Shown here: piece by piece, positions 1-11,484 of the stretch
Position numbering within the stretch: the stretch's first letter is position 1
Layout: each line of letters opens with the position of its first letter
NCBI RefSeq assembly: GCF_012972705.2
Contig: NZ_JABCSC020000001.1
Span: 682,001-746,000 of the forward strand
From: Uliginosibacterium aquaticum
GTDB lineage: Bacteria > Pseudomonadota > Gammaproteobacteria > Burkholderiales > Rhodocyclaceae
Direction: 5' to 3'
Length of the DNA stretch: 64,000 bases
Notes under the pieces: model-generated
What the model saw: the letters and a program-made list of their open reading frames with translations, nothing else
The model's database searches: none
Told to the model about the DNA's origin: nothing
Made by a program: the position numbers and the translations under genes

Positions 1-296
1 TTGCCGAGTACTCGAAGGCGCCGGAAGTGACGCGCAACCGCATGTATATCGATGCGATGCAACAGGTCTATAGCAATACCACCAAGGTGCTGGTGGACTC
101 CAAGGGCAATGGCAATCTGCTCTACCTGCCGCTCGACAAGCTGATCCAGAACGGTGGTGCCGCTCCTGCTGCAGCTGTCGATGCCGCTGTACCGGCGAGC
201 AAGCCGGTTGTCGAGACGCCGGCCGCTGCGCCGCGTCAGGAGCCGGATCCTCGCAGTCGCGAGGCCCTGCGTTCGCGTGAAAGGGAGAGCCGCTGA
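1..296 (+). CDS. hflK: HflK, C-terminal end (5' truncated by window)
   Basis: The frame is open from the window edge to a TGA at 294-296. It encodes the last ~98 residues of an SPFH protein: YSKAPEVTRNRMYID, then STTKVLVD-like and LLYLPLDKL motifs that are typical of the HflK C-terminus, followed by an Ala/Pro-rich tail ending in Arg-rich sequence. HflK and HflC form the periplasmic complex that encases and modulates the membrane protease FtsH. The stop overlaps the hflC start (TGATG), so the two are translationally coupled. The true start lies outside the window. The internal GTG at 27 is not a real start. Confidence 0.93.
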   Translation, partial: AEYSKAPEVTRNRMYIDAMQQVYSNTTKVLVDSKGNGNLLYLPLDKLIQNGGAAPAAAVDAAVPASKPVVETPAAAPRQEPDPRSREALRSRERESR

Positions 297-1180
297 TGAA
301 TGCCCGTTTGCCCGTGATTTTTGGTGCACTGCTGATTGCAGTCGCCGTGCTGTCGATGTCCATCTTCACCGTGGATCAGCGCAAGTACGCGCTGGTCTTC
401 CAGTTGGGGGAAATCAAACGCTTTGAGACCGAGCCAGGGCTGAAATTCAAGCTGCCCATGATTCAGGATGTGAAGTATTTCGATCGCCGCATTCTGACGC
501 TCGATTCACCCGAGTCCGAGCTCTTCCAGACGGCGGAGAAGAAGAACGTGCTGGTGGATTCCTTCGTGCGCTGGCGCATCAAGGATCCGGCCGTGTTCTA
601 TCGTGCCTTCGGGGTCGAGGAGGTGCGTGCCAATACGCGTCTTGAGCAAACAGTGAATGCCGTGCTGCGTGAGGAGTTCGGCAAGCGTCAGGTGCATGAC
701 GTGATTTCCGGCGAGCGTGAAAAACTCATGGATGCGGTGCAGGCCAAAGCTGCAGCAGATTCCGTACAGTACGGCGTGGAAATTGTTGATGTGCGTGTCA
801 AGCGCGTAGAGCTGCCGACTGACGTGAGCGAATCCGTATTTCGTCGTATGGAGGCCGAGCGCAAGCGTGTGGCCAACGAGTTGCGTTCCACCGGTTCGGC
901 CGAGGCCGAGCAGATCAAGGCGGATGCGGATCGTCAGCGTGAGGTGGTGATTGCTGAGGCCTACCGCGATGCTCAGAAGATAAAGGGCGAGGGCGATGCC
1001 AAGGCGGCCGCGATCTACGCAGAGGCGTTTGGCCGCAGCCCCGAGTTCTATCGTTTCTGGCGCAGCATGGAAGCCTACAAGCAGACTTTCCGCAGCAAGA
1101 GCGACATGCTGGTCGTTGATCCGTCTTCCGATTTCTTCAAGTACATGAAGAGCGGTGGCGGCAAGGACAGCGGCAAGTAA
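296..1180 (+). CDS. hflC: HflC, FtsH-regulating SPFH protein
   Basis: The 294-residue product has one N-terminal membrane segment (about residues 5-26), then a band-7/SPFH domain and a long charged helical stretch rich in Glu/Ala/Lys (about 180-240), ending in SDFFKYMKS and a Gly/Lys tail. Length and layout match HflC. It would partner HflK around FtsH at the inner membrane, with the bulk in the periplasm. The ATG at 296 overlaps the hflK TGA, as expected for the hflKC pair, and the gene for a small DUF2065 protein begins 2 bp after its stop. Confidence 0.95.
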   Translation: MNARLPVIFGALLIAVAVLSMSIFTVDQRKYALVFQLGEIKRFETEPGLKFKLPMIQDVKYFDRRILTLDSPESELFQTAEKKNVLVDSFVRWRIKDPAVFYRAFGVEEVRANTRLEQTVNAVLREEFGKRQVHDVISGEREKLMDAVQAKAAADSVQYGVEIVDVRVKRVELPTDVSESVFRRMEAERKRVANELRSTGSAEAEQIKADADRQREVVIAEAYRDAQKIKGEGDAKAAAIYAEAFGRSPEFYRFWRSMEAYKQTFRSKSDMLVVDPSSDFFKYMKSGGGKDSGK

Positions 1181-1182
1181 GC

Positions 1183-1368
1183 ATGCTGCGTTATTTTCTG
1201 GCCGCACTGGCCCTGATGCTGGTGTTTGAAGGCCTTGTCCCCCTGTGCGCGCCGGCTGCCTGGCGCGCTACCTTCCAGCGCATTACCCGCTGGGCAGACG
1301 GGCAGATCCGCTTTGCGGGCATGCTCTCTCTGCTCACCGGGGCGCTGCTCTTCATCCTGGTTTACTGA
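1183..1368 (+). CDS. DUF2065 small membrane protein (YjeT-like)
   Basis: A 61-residue protein made almost entirely of two hydrophobic segments (about residues 3-20 and 43-61), separated by a basic stretch with [10 protein letters not shown] and a central GQIRFAG. This is the DUF2065/YjeT pattern. Family members sit between hflC and hisZ or purA in many beta- and gammaproteobacteria, and their function is unknown. It starts 2 bp after hflC and ends 5 bp before hisZ, so it is part of the same transcription unit. Confidence 0.85.
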   Translation: MLRYFLAALALMLVFEGLVPLCAPAAWRATFQRITRWADGQIRFAGMLSLLTGALLFILVY

Positions 1369-1373
1369 TTCCT

Positions 1374-3856
<2,483 letters not shown>

Positions 3857-3860
3857 TCAA

Positions 3861-3893
3861 AAAGAAAAAGGCCGGCGTTCCCGCCGGCCTTTA
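3861..3893 (+). terminator. Rho-independent terminator after purA
   Basis: A 9-bp perfect GC-rich stem (3869-3877 with 3882-3890) has a TTCC loop and is followed by TTTAA. An A-rich run precedes it, so it could also work in the other direction. Confidence 0.85.
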
Positions 3894-3977
3894 ACATTCT
3901 GCAATTCAGATTCAACCCGATTTTTAATTCATACCGACGAGTAACATTTGACGCAACATTACGCATCCGGCGCACAA

Positions 3978-4010
3978 AAGAAAAAAGCCAGCTCGATGAG
4001 CTGGCTTTCC
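3978..4010 (-). terminator. Rho-independent terminator after tRNA-Leu
   Basis: An 11-bp perfect stem (3984-3994 with 3998-4008) has a 3-nt loop. Read on the minus strand it is followed by a run of T, so it fits termination of the minus-strand tRNA that ends 10 bp upstream. With the purA terminator it insulates this convergent junction. Confidence 0.85.
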
Positions 4011-4020
4011 TCTGCGAATC

Positions 4021-4105
4021 TGGTGCCCAGGAGAGGACTCGAACCTCCACACCTTGCGGCACTAGTACCTGAAACTAGCGCGTCTACCAATTTCGCCACC
4101 TGGGC
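4021..4105 (-). tRNA. tRNA-Leu (CAG)
   Basis: On the minus strand the 85-nt sequence begins GCCCAGG and ends CCTGGGC-A-CCA, giving a 7-bp acceptor stem and an encoded CCA. The anticodon loop TTCAGGT sits on a CTAGT/ACTAG stem and reads CAG, for CUG leucine codons. The GGTTCGAGTCC T-arm and an extended variable arm match class II tRNA-Leu. It lies alone, convergent to purA and divergent from rnr. Confidence 0.97.
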
Positions 4106-4153
4106 AATTCACTGCAGAAGCAGCGAAGACCGGCATTATAGAGAACTGAACGA

Positions 4154-6847
4154 ATGAGTCAACAGGAGAACAAGAAAAACATGAAAAAACCCCGTGTGTC
4201 CAAAATCCGCCGCGCCGATCCCTTCTTTGCGCGTGAGGCGGAGAAGTACGAATTCCCGCTGCCGTCGCGCGAGTACATCGAACAGGTCCTTGAGCAGGCA
4301 GGCTGCCCGCTGTCCGGCGAAGAGCTGGCGACAGAGCTGGAGATCCTGCCCGAGGAGAGCGAACACTTCGCTCGCCGTCTTGGCGCCATGGAGCGTGCCG
4401 GCCAGTTGATGCGCAATCGGCGTGGCAGTTACATCCTGCCGGACAAGGCCGATCTCATGGGCGGCCGCGTTGAAGGTCATCCGGATGGCTTCGGCTTCCT
4501 GGTGCCGGACGATGGCAGCCCCGATCTCTTCCTCGGCCCGCGCGCGATGCGTGAAGTGCTGCATGGCGATCGGGCGCTGGTGCGCGTGATCGGTGTGGAT
4601 CAGCGCGGTCGCCGCGAGGCCAAGATCATCGAAATCCTGGAGCGTGCGAATACCCGTCTGGTGGGCCGCGTGAAGGTCGAGGCGGGCGTCGCCATGGTGC
4701 TGCCGGAAAACCGGCGGATCAGCCAGGGCATCCTGCTGGCGCCCGGCGGCAAGATCAAGCCCAAGGCGGGACAGGTGGTGACGGTTGATCTCCTTCAGCA
4801 GCCCACCCAGCACAGCCAGCCGATCGGCCAGATCATCGAAACCTTGGGTAACTATGCCGATGACGGCATGGAGATCGAAATCGCGCTGCGCAAGCACGAC
4901 CTGCCTTTCGAGTTTTCGGACGAGGTGAAGGCTGAGGCCAAGAAGCTGCCGGATGTGGTGCGCAAGAAAGACTGGAACTGGGAGGGGGGCGTGCGCGAGG
5001 ACATCCGCCACCTGCCACTGGTGACCATCGATGGTGAGACGGCCAAGGATTTCGATGACGCCGTGTACTGCGCGAAAGATGGTCGTGGTTATCGCCTGCT
5101 GGTGGCGATTGCCGACGTGAGTCATTACGTGACGCCCGGATCGGCGCTCGACAGCGAAGGGCTGGAGCGCGGCAACTCGGTGTATTTCCCGCGCCGGGTG
5201 ATTCCGATGCTGCCGGAGAAAATCTCCAATGGCTTGTGCTCGCTGAATCCGCAGGTGGAGCGCCTGTGCATGGTGTGCGACATGTCGATCAACGCCACCG
5301 GTGCGATCAAGGCCTATCGCTTTTATCCGGCGGTGATGTATTCGCATGCTCGCCTGACGTACAACAAGGTTGCGGCAATGCTTTACGGTGATGCAGAAGG
5401 CCGCAAGGATGAAGCCTTGCGGGCTGAGCATGCGCCGCTTGTGCCGCACCTGGAAACGCTGGATGTGCTGTTCCGCATCCTTCTCAAGGCTCGCGCCAAG
5501 CGTGGTGCCATCGAATTCGAGACGGTCGAGACCAAGATGGTTTTCGATGCCGAAGGCAAGATCGAGCGCATCGTGCCTGAGGCGCGCAATGACGCCCACC
5601 GTGTGATCGAGGAGTGCATGCTGGCGGCCAACGTCTGCGCCTCCGAGTTCCTGCAGAAGCACAAGCATCCGGCCCTGTACCGGGTGCATGAAAGCCCGAC
5701 CGTCGAGAAGCTGGAGAAGCTGCGTGAGTTCCTGGCCGAGTTCGGTCTGGGGCTCGGCGGCGCCGAATCGCCGCGCGCGGCGGATTTCGCCAAGGTGGTC
5801 GACAAGATCAAGGATCGGCCGGACGCCCAGCTGATCCAGACGGTAATGCTGCGCTCCATGCAGCAGGCGGTGTATAGCCCGGAGAACGTTGGCCACTTCG
5901 GTCTTGCCTACGACGCCTACACCCACTTCACTTCACCGATCCGGCGCTATCCGGACTTGCTGGTGCATCGTGCGATCAAGGCGGTACTGTGCGGGAGCAA
6001 ATACCAGCCCGCCAGCGGCCCGGTCGAGCTGCTCAAGGACACGCGCCGTAAAAAAGGCGGCAAGCAGCCGGACGAGGCTTTTGCGCGGGCAGCCCGCGAG
6101 GCCGAGAAGAAGCGCGCCTCGGCGGCCAAGAACGGTATCTGGGAAGACATCGGCGTGCATTGTTCGCAGACCGAGCGGCGCGCCGACGAGGCCAGTCGCG
6201 ATGTTGAAACCTGGCTCAAGTGTTATTACATGCAGGATCGGATCGGCGAGCAGTACGACGGCGTAGTTACGTCGGTCACCTCTTTTGGTATCTTCGTGAC
6301 CCTTGACGATCTGTTTGTCGAAGGTCTGGTGCATATCTCCGATCTCGGGGCGGACTATTTCCACTACGACGAAGCTCGTCATGCCCTGGTTGGTGAGCGT
6401 AGCGGACAGCAGTTCCGTCTCTCGGACCGGGTCAGTGTTGAGCTTGTGCGGGTGGATCTGGAAACGCGCAAGATCGATTTCCGGCTGATTGAGGGCGTGG
6501 CACGCGCCACCGAACGTGTGGGCAAGACCGCGCGTGAGCGGGAGCGTCAGGTGGAACCGCAGCAGGCCGAGCGGCAGGTGCCGGAGGTTGTGCCGGCGCG
6601 TAAGCCCGCCCGCCCGGCCAAGCCCAAAGCGGTTGTGCCGGAGCTTGTCAGTGAGGACGAACCGGTGAGCTGGCGTGATCTGGCAGGCGTGCCGTCCTCT
6701 CCGCTGGAAAGTGTGAAGTCCGTGCTGCTGGGCGGCTCTGGCAAGCGCAGTACGGCAGCCAGGCCTGCGTCGGCAGAGCGCAATACGAATTCAGGTGCCG
6801 GCCGCGGCACCGCTACTGCCAACAAGAAAGGAAGCCGTCGTGGCTGA
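4154..6847 (+). CDS. rnr: Ribonuclease R
   Basis: The 897-residue 3'-5' exoribonuclease has N-terminal cold-shock-like domains and an RNB catalytic domain with the Asp cluster in TAKDFDDAV (about residues 297-305). The conserved [14 protein letters not shown] stretch follows, then an S1 domain at about 700-780 ([13 protein letters not shown]). The tail is long, basic and rich in Ala/Pro/Arg, as is usual for RNase R. It degrades structured RNA and aids RNA quality control. The start is uncertain: ATG 4154 has only a weak GAGAA upstream, and ATG 4181 (MKKPRVSK) has AGGAG at long spacing. Its end overlaps the rlmB start. Confidence 0.95.
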   Translation: MSQQENKKNMKKPRVSKIRRADPFFAREAEKYEFPLPSREYIEQVLEQAGCPLSGEELATELEILPEESEHFARRLGAMERAGQLMRNRRGSYILPDKADLMGGRVEGHPDGFGFLVPDDGSPDLFLGPRAMREVLHGDRALVRVIGVDQRGRREAKIIEILERANTRLVGRVKVEAGVAMVLPENRRISQGILLAPGGKIKPKAGQVVTVDLLQQPTQHSQPIGQIIETLGNYADDGMEIEIALRKHDLPFEFSDEVKAEAKKLPDVVRKKDWNWEGGVREDIRHLPLVTIDGETAKDFDDAVYCAKDGRGYRLLVAIADVSHYVTPGSALDSEGLERGNSVYFPRRVIPMLPEKISNGLCSLNPQVERLCMVCDMSINATGAIKAYRFYPAVMYSHARLTYNKVAAMLYGDAEGRKDEALRAEHAPLVPHLETLDVLFRILLKARAKRGAIEFETVETKMVFDAEGKIERIVPEARNDAHRVIEECMLAANVCASEFLQKHKHPALYRVHESPTVEKLEKLREFLAEFGLGLGGAESPRAADFAKVVDKIKDRPDAQLIQTVMLRSMQQAVYSPENVGHFGLAYDAYTHFTSPIRRYPDLLVHRAIKAVLCGSKYQPASGPVELLKDTRRKKGGKQPDEAFARAAREAEKKRASAAKNGIWEDIGVHCSQTERRADEASRDVETWLKCYYMQDRIGEQYDGVVTSVTSFGIFVTLDDLFVEGLVHISDLGADYFHYDEARHALVGERSGQQFRLSDRVSVELVRVDLETRKIDFRLIEGVARATERVGKTARERERQVEPQQAERQVPEVVPARKPARPAKPKAVVPELVSEDEPVSWRDLAGVPSSPLESVKSVLLGGSGKRSTAARPASAERNTNSGAGRGTATANKKGSRRG

Positions 6848-7577
6848 GTCGCGTTTCATTCATGGGTTTCATGCCGTCGCTGCCAAGCTGCGGGTTGATC
6901 CGGAATCCATCCTCGAAATCCATGTTGCCGCCCAGCGCGGTGATGCGCGCGCGCGCGATCTGCTGGCCAAGGCCGAAGCGGCCAAGGTGCGGATCATTCC
7001 GACCGATGCTGCCCGGCTTGATGGCATGGCTGGCACGCATCGCCATCAGGGGGTGGTGGCAAAGATCGATCCGCGCCACAAGGTGCTGCACCTCTCGGAC
7101 ATTCTTGAAGACCTGACCGAAAATGCCCTGATCCTGGTTCTGGATGGCATCACCGATCCGCACAACCTGGGTGCCTGTCTGCGTGTTGCGGATGCGGCCG
7201 GCGTGCATGCCGTGATTGCGCCGAAGGATCGTGCCGTGGGCCTGAATGCCACGGCGATCAAGGTGGCGAGCGGCGCGGCGGATACCGTGCCTTACATCGT
7301 GGTGACGAATCTGGCGAGGACGCTCCGCGAGCTGCAGGATGCCGGCGTGTGGTGCATCGGCGCGGCGGGCGAAGCGACGAAGACGGTCTACGAAATCGAC
7401 CAGAAGGGGCCGGTGGCCTGGGTGCTCGGTGCTGAGGGCGATGGCCTGCGCCGCCTCACCCGCGAGACCTGCGACGAGCTGGCGAAGATCCCGATGCATG
7501 GCTCGGTCGAAAGTCTCAATGTGTCGGTCGCTTCTGGCATTTGCCTGTTCGAGGCGCGGCGGCAGAGGGGCGCTTAA
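6840..7577 (+). CDS. rlmB: 23S rRNA (guanosine-2'-O-)-methyltransferase RlmB
   Basis: The 245-residue SpoU-family protein has the three family motifs: [10 protein letters not shown] (about residues 107-116), [10 protein letters not shown] (about 196-205) and [10 protein letters not shown] (about 223-232). These form the trefoil-knot SAM-binding site. It methylates a conserved guanosine (G2251 in E. coli) in 23S rRNA. The GTG at 6840 is chosen because [13 protein letters not shown] matches the family start, AGGAAG precedes it, and it overlaps the rnr stop by 8 bp. The rnr-rlmB pair is a widely conserved operon. Confidence 0.94.
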   Translation: MAESRFIHGFHAVAAKLRVDPESILEIHVAAQRGDARARDLLAKAEAAKVRIIPTDAARLDGMAGTHRHQGVVAKIDPRHKVLHLSDILEDLTENALILVLDGITDPHNLGACLRVADAAGVHAVIAPKDRAVGLNATAIKVASGAADTVPYIVVTNLARTLRELQDAGVWCIGAAGEATKTVYEIDQKGPVAWVLGAEGDGLRRLTRETCDELAKIPMHGSVESLNVSVASGICLFEARRQRGA

Positions 7578-7600
7578 GCCGGGATCCTTCGGCTGTGAGA

Positions 7601-7646
7601 AAAAGAAAGCCGCCACGGACTGAATCCGGGCGGCTTTCTTTTTTTT
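7601..7646 (+). terminator. Bidirectional terminator between rlmB and the MazG-like gene
   Basis: A 12-bp stem (7603-7614 with 7629-7640) is followed by an eight-T run on the plus strand and preceded by an A-rich run. It can therefore serve rlmB on the plus strand and the convergent minus-strand gene. Confidence 0.85.
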
Positions 7647-7661
7647 GCGTAGAGCAGGGGC

Positions 7662-8009
7662 TCAGCACTCGAGTTTGGGCGGATATTTTTTCGCGTTCAG
7701 CTCAATCTTGTTGCGTACGGCTGCATCCAGATCGATGCCCAGCACCATGGCCAGCCGCATCAGGTACAGGAAGACATCCGCCACTTCCTGGCGAACGTGC
7801 TCAGCTTTCTCGCCCTCCATGATCGTCGCGGCTTCGGCGTCAGTTCGCCACTGAAAGATCTCGGCCAGTTCGCCGACTTCGCCGGTCAGTGCGAGGATCA
7901 GGTTGCGCGGATTGTGGTACTGATCCCAGTCGCGGACACGGGCGAATTCGGTCAGTACGGACTCCAGCCTTGCCGTATCAAGGACTCGCGACTCAGAAGG
8001 TGTAGCCAA
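7662..8009 (-). CDS. MazG-like nucleotide pyrophosphohydrolase
   Basis: The 115-residue protein has the all-alpha NTP pyrophosphohydrolase signature: GEVGELAEIFQW (Glu pairs, about residues 47-58) and EVADVFLYL (about 78-86), which bind Mg. N-terminal RDWDQYHNPRNL is typical of the small MazG-like/dCTPase (RS21-C6-like) group that hydrolyses dCTP or modified nucleotides to monophosphates. Its start overlaps the end of the AmgK-like gene by 17 bp, so the two are co-transcribed. The substrate cannot be read from sequence. Confidence 0.85.
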   Translation of the reverse strand: MATPSESRVLDTARLESVLTEFARVRDWDQYHNPRNLILALTGEVGELAEIFQWRTDAEAATIMEGEKAEHVRQEVADVFLYLMRLAMVLGIDLDAAVRNKIELNAKKYPPKLEC

Positions 8010-8988
8010 TTTGCAGCTCCTCGGGTTCCAGGCGCTCGAGCAGGCGCAGCAGGGGTTTCAGTTCGCGATAACGTCGGCAGGTGGCTTTCAGATAGAGCAT
8101 CACCAGCGGCATGTCTTTCAGATAGCCGTCCTTGCCGTCGCGATGATAGAGGCGGGCAAAAATGCCCAGCACCTTGATGTGGCGCTGGGCGCCCATGAAT
8201 TCGTAGTCGCGATGGAAATCGTTGAAGTCCGGCCGCACCGGTAGTCCCAGCTGGCGACCGATCTCCCAGTAGCGCACCAGCCAGTCCAGCGTCTGTTCTT
8301 CGTCCCAGTGGATGTAGGCGTCCTTGAACAGCGAGGCCAGGTCGTAGGTGATAGGGCCGTACACGGCATCCTGAAAGTCCAGTACGCCCGGATTGGGGCT
8401 GGAGGCCATCAGGTTGCGGCAGTGGTAGTCACGATGCACGAAGACTTGAGGCTCGGCGAGATTGACCGCCATGATGGTTTCGAAAACCTTCAGCAGCTCG
8501 GCCATTTCTGCGTCGCTAAGACTAACGCCCTTGTGGCGGGCCACATACCATTCCGGGAACAGCATCAGCTCGCGCAAGAGCAGGGCGCGATCGTATTCGG
8601 GCAGCACGCCGGGGCGGCTGGCGCGTTGGATGGCCGCCAGGGCACCGAGTGCGTCGGCATACAGTTCGTTGGCATTGGCTGGTGTGAGTGCCGAGAGGTA
8701 GGTGCTGCCGCCCAGGTCGGAGAGCAGCAGGAAGCCTTGCTCCAGATCCTCGGCGAACACTTCAGGCACATGCACGCCGGCGTCGTGGAAAAGACGCGCA
8801 ACGTGCAGATAGGGGCGACAGTCCTCATGGCTGGGCGGCGCATCCATGACGATTCGGGTGCTGCCGTCCTCAAGCGTGGCGCGGAAATAGCGGCGGAAGC
8901 TGGCGTCGGCCGAGGCGGGGGCGAGGCTGAAGCGCTTGCCGGGCAGGCATTTCTCCAGCCAGGCGTGAATTTGTTGCAGACGTTCCAA
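7993..8988 (-). CDS. amgK: AmgK-like cell-wall sugar kinase (aminoglycoside phosphotransferase fold)
   Basis: The 331-residue protein has the choline/aminoglycoside kinase fold: LLLSDLGG (about residues 91-98), the catalytic loop VHRDYHCRNLM (about 184-194) and LDFQDAVYGP with the metal-binding Asp. The N-terminal SADASFRRYFR matches AmgK, the anomeric N-acetylmuramate/N-acetylglucosamine kinase of the peptidoglycan recycling route found in Pseudomonas. Divergent placement next to lptD is the same as in Pseudomonas. The usual partner murU is not adjacent; a MazG-like gene takes that place. The kinase family is sure, the exact sugar inferred. Confidence 0.8.
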   Translation of the reverse strand: MERLQQIHAWLEKCLPGKRFSLAPASADASFRRYFRATLEDGSTRIVMDAPPSHEDCRPYLHVARLFHDAGVHVPEVFAEDLEQGFLLLSDLGGSTYLSALTPANANELYADALGALAAIQRASRPGVLPEYDRALLLRELMLFPEWYVARHKGVSLSDAEMAELLKVFETIMAVNLAEPQVFVHRDYHCRNLMASSPNPGVLDFQDAVYGPITYDLASLFKDAYIHWDEEQTLDWLVRYWEIGRQLGLPVRPDFNDFHRDYEFMGAQRHIKVLGIFARLYHRDGKDGYLKDMPLVMLYLKATCRRYRELKPLLRLLERLEPEELQIGYTF

Positions 8989-9096
8989 GTGAAGGCTCCG
9001 GTGCTGGTGCTGTGCTCATGTAAAATGCCCGCCAATCTTAGCAAACCCGCCCGGCTCTCCTTGCCGGATTCTTTGATCTGCTGCAGCAAGGCTTTC

Positions 9097-11442
9097 ATGG
9101 AACGAACCCGAGTCATGCATCAGGACCTGCCCCTCCGGCGCCAGCTGGTGATCGCTGTGTGGGCGGCCATGCCCTTGCTGGCCAACGCACAGACCGCTTC
9201 GACCCACGAAGCCCGGCCCGGTACCACCGTGCTGCGTCCGGTCATCGAGCCCGGCGCAACCCAGTCCACTCCGGGCAGCACCCGTATCGACGCCGAGAAG
9301 ATCGATGGCGTGGATCAGGTGCGGTTGAATGCCACCAACAACGTGCGCCTGCAACGCGACAATCTGCTGCTGAACAGTGATCGCCTGTTGTTCGATCAGG
9401 TCAGCAACGAGGTGTTTGCAGAAGGCAACGTCAAGCTCAAGCGTGGCGATGACGAGATCGAAGGACCAAAGGCCCGGGTGAATCTGGACACCCTCTTCGG
9501 TGAGTTCGAGACGCCGTCCTATGTTCTTCAGCGGCAGAAAAAGGTGCCGGGGGCGAGCGTTGAGGACCGGCGTACCGGGCGCAATGATCGTTCCGTCACG
9601 CAGGTCGTGCGTGGTACCGGCCAGGCTGACCAGCTCATGCTGGAGGGCGAGAACCAGTACCGCATGAAGAATGCGACCTACACCACCTGCCCGGCACCGG
9701 ATCCCTCTTGGTATCTGCGCATGAGCGATCTGGATCTCGATTTCGATCGCGATAAGGGCGAGGCTACACACAGCTCACTGGTCTTCAAGGGCGTGCCGAT
9801 CGCATATGCGCCGTGGATGGACTTTCCTTTGTCCGGCGGGCGCCAGTCCGGCATCCTGCCGCCGACAATCGGAGCCACCAGTAATACGGGCTTTGATGCC
9901 TACCTGCCGTATTACTTCAATCTTGCCCCCAATTACGATGCCACCTTCGCGCCGCGCTGGATGAGCACGCGTGGCCTGCAACTGGCGGGTGAAGGGCGCT
10001 ACCTGACGGGGGGCAGTACCGGTACCCTCAAGGCAGAAGTCCTGCCGGAGGACAAGGAAGACAAGACCAGCCGCTCGCTGGCCAGCTGGCGCCACAATCA
10101 GAACCTGGGCAATGGTTTCACCGCCGACGTGGATGCCACGCGGGTATCCGATCGCGCCTACTTCGATGACCTGAGTTCCCGTGTCACGGCAACTTCGCAA
10201 TCCACCCTTCTGCAGCAGGCTACGCTCGGCTACAACAGCGGGTCCTGGCTGTCCGGCAACCTGCTGGTGCAGCGCTATCAGGTTCTGGAGGGGGCGTCTC
10301 CCTATAACCGCCAGCCCTCTCTCTCCTTGACGGCGCGCCAGCCGGATTTCCATGGCTTCGCCTTCACCCTGCCGATGGAGTACACCAGTTTTTCGCACTC
10401 CACGCCGGTGCCGGGAACCACCCAGACCCAGCCGGATGGCCGCCGCACCGTGGCCTATCCGCAAGTGTCCTACCCGATGGAGAGCTCGTCCTCTTTCGTA
10501 ATCCCGAAAATGGGCCTGCATGCCACGCGCTACAACGTGGACCGCACGACCACCGACGGTCAGGCGGCCATGCGGCGCCAGGTGCCGATCATGTCGCTCG
10601 ATTCCGGCCTGATCTTCGAGCGCGACACCCAGATCGGCGATACGGCCCAGGTCCAGACCCTTGAGCCGCGCCTCTACTATGTGAAGGCGGCCTATCGCGA
10701 CCAGACTGAAATCCCGGTCTTCGATACAGCTAAGGCGGACTTCAACTTCGCGCAGATCTTCTCCGAGAACACTTACTCGGGGAACGACCGGATCGCGGAC
10801 TCCAACCAGCTGACCGCCGGTGTGCAGTCGCGCATGATCGATGCCTCCAGTGGCGAGGAGTGGTTGCGCGCCGCGCTTGCCCAGCGTTACTACTTCGCGG
10901 ATCAGCGTGTTTCCCTGCCGGGTGAAACCCTGCGCACCGGCAGCACGGCCAACCTGCTTGGCGGTGTGGCGGGCCGGGTGCATAGCGATCTGTGGGCCGA
11001 AACCGTGCTCCAGTACGATCCGCGCGTAGGGCTGTGGGAGCGTGCGGTGACCGGATTGCGTTACCAGCCCGGGCTGTCCAAGGCCCTGGCGGCGAGCTAC
11101 CGCTATCAGCGTGACCAGTTCCGCAGTTTTGATGTGTCTGGCCAGTGGCCCCTGTGGGGCGGCTGGTATGGCGTGGGCCGCTATGATCGCAACCTGCGCG
11201 ATCACCGCACCAGCGAGATCATCGCCGGCCTGGAGTACAAGGCCGATTGTTGGGTCTTCCGCACTGTCTGGCAATCGCTGGTCACCAACGAGAAAGAGAA
11301 GAACACCTCGATCTTCCTGCAGATCGAATTCAACGGTCTGGCCTCTGTGGGGTCAAACCCGGTCAACCTGCTCAAGCGTAGCGTGAGCGGTTATGGCAAG
11401 ATCAACGATCCCGGCGTGGGCGACCCCAAGTTCGGGGATTGA
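9097..11442 (+). CDS. lptD: LPS-assembly protein LptD
   Basis: The 781-residue outer-membrane protein has a signal peptide (hydrophobic LVIAVWAAMPLLANA, cleavage probably after ANA), an OstA/LptA-like beta-jellyroll (about 65-170) and a large C-terminal barrel. With LptE it inserts LPS into the outer leaflet. It has only two cysteines, in TTCPAP and in KADCWVF near the C-terminus, so one long-range disulfide is likely. ATG 9097 has AAGG upstream; ATG 9115 is an alternative. The 108 bp up to the divergent amgK holds a TAAAAT box at 9021 that may be a -10 element. It is followed by surA. Confidence 0.95.
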   Translation: MERTRVMHQDLPLRRQLVIAVWAAMPLLANAQTASTHEARPGTTVLRPVIEPGATQSTPGSTRIDAEKIDGVDQVRLNATNNVRLQRDNLLLNSDRLLFDQVSNEVFAEGNVKLKRGDDEIEGPKARVNLDTLFGEFETPSYVLQRQKKVPGASVEDRRTGRNDRSVTQVVRGTGQADQLMLEGENQYRMKNATYTTCPAPDPSWYLRMSDLDLDFDRDKGEATHSSLVFKGVPIAYAPWMDFPLSGGRQSGILPPTIGATSNTGFDAYLPYYFNLAPNYDATFAPRWMSTRGLQLAGEGRYLTGGSTGTLKAEVLPEDKEDKTSRSLASWRHNQNLGNGFTADVDATRVSDRAYFDDLSSRVTATSQSTLLQQATLGYNSGSWLSGNLLVQRYQVLEGASPYNRQPSLSLTARQPDFHGFAFTLPMEYTSFSHSTPVPGTTQTQPDGRRTVAYPQVSYPMESSSSFVIPKMGLHATRYNVDRTTTDGQAAMRRQVPIMSLDSGLIFERDTQIGDTAQVQTLEPRLYYVKAAYRDQTEIPVFDTAKADFNFAQIFSENTYSGNDRIADSNQLTAGVQSRMIDASSGEEWLRAALAQRYYFADQRVSLPGETLRTGSTANLLGGVAGRVHSDLWAETVLQYDPRVGLWERAVTGLRYQPGLSKALAASYRYQRDQFRSFDVSGQWPLWGGWYGVGRYDRNLRDHRTSEIIAGLEYKADCWVFRTVWQSLVTNEKEKNTSIFLQIEFNGLASVGSNPVNLLKRSVSGYGKINDPGVGDPKFGD

Positions 11443-11484
11443 TGCCCGCCTGAACCCGATTTCCTGAGCATGTCCGGAACCTCC

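Noticed and set aside
8308-9096. Long N-terminal extension of lptD
   Set aside because: It lies antisense to the AmgK-like gene, and the signal peptide begins at about 9097.
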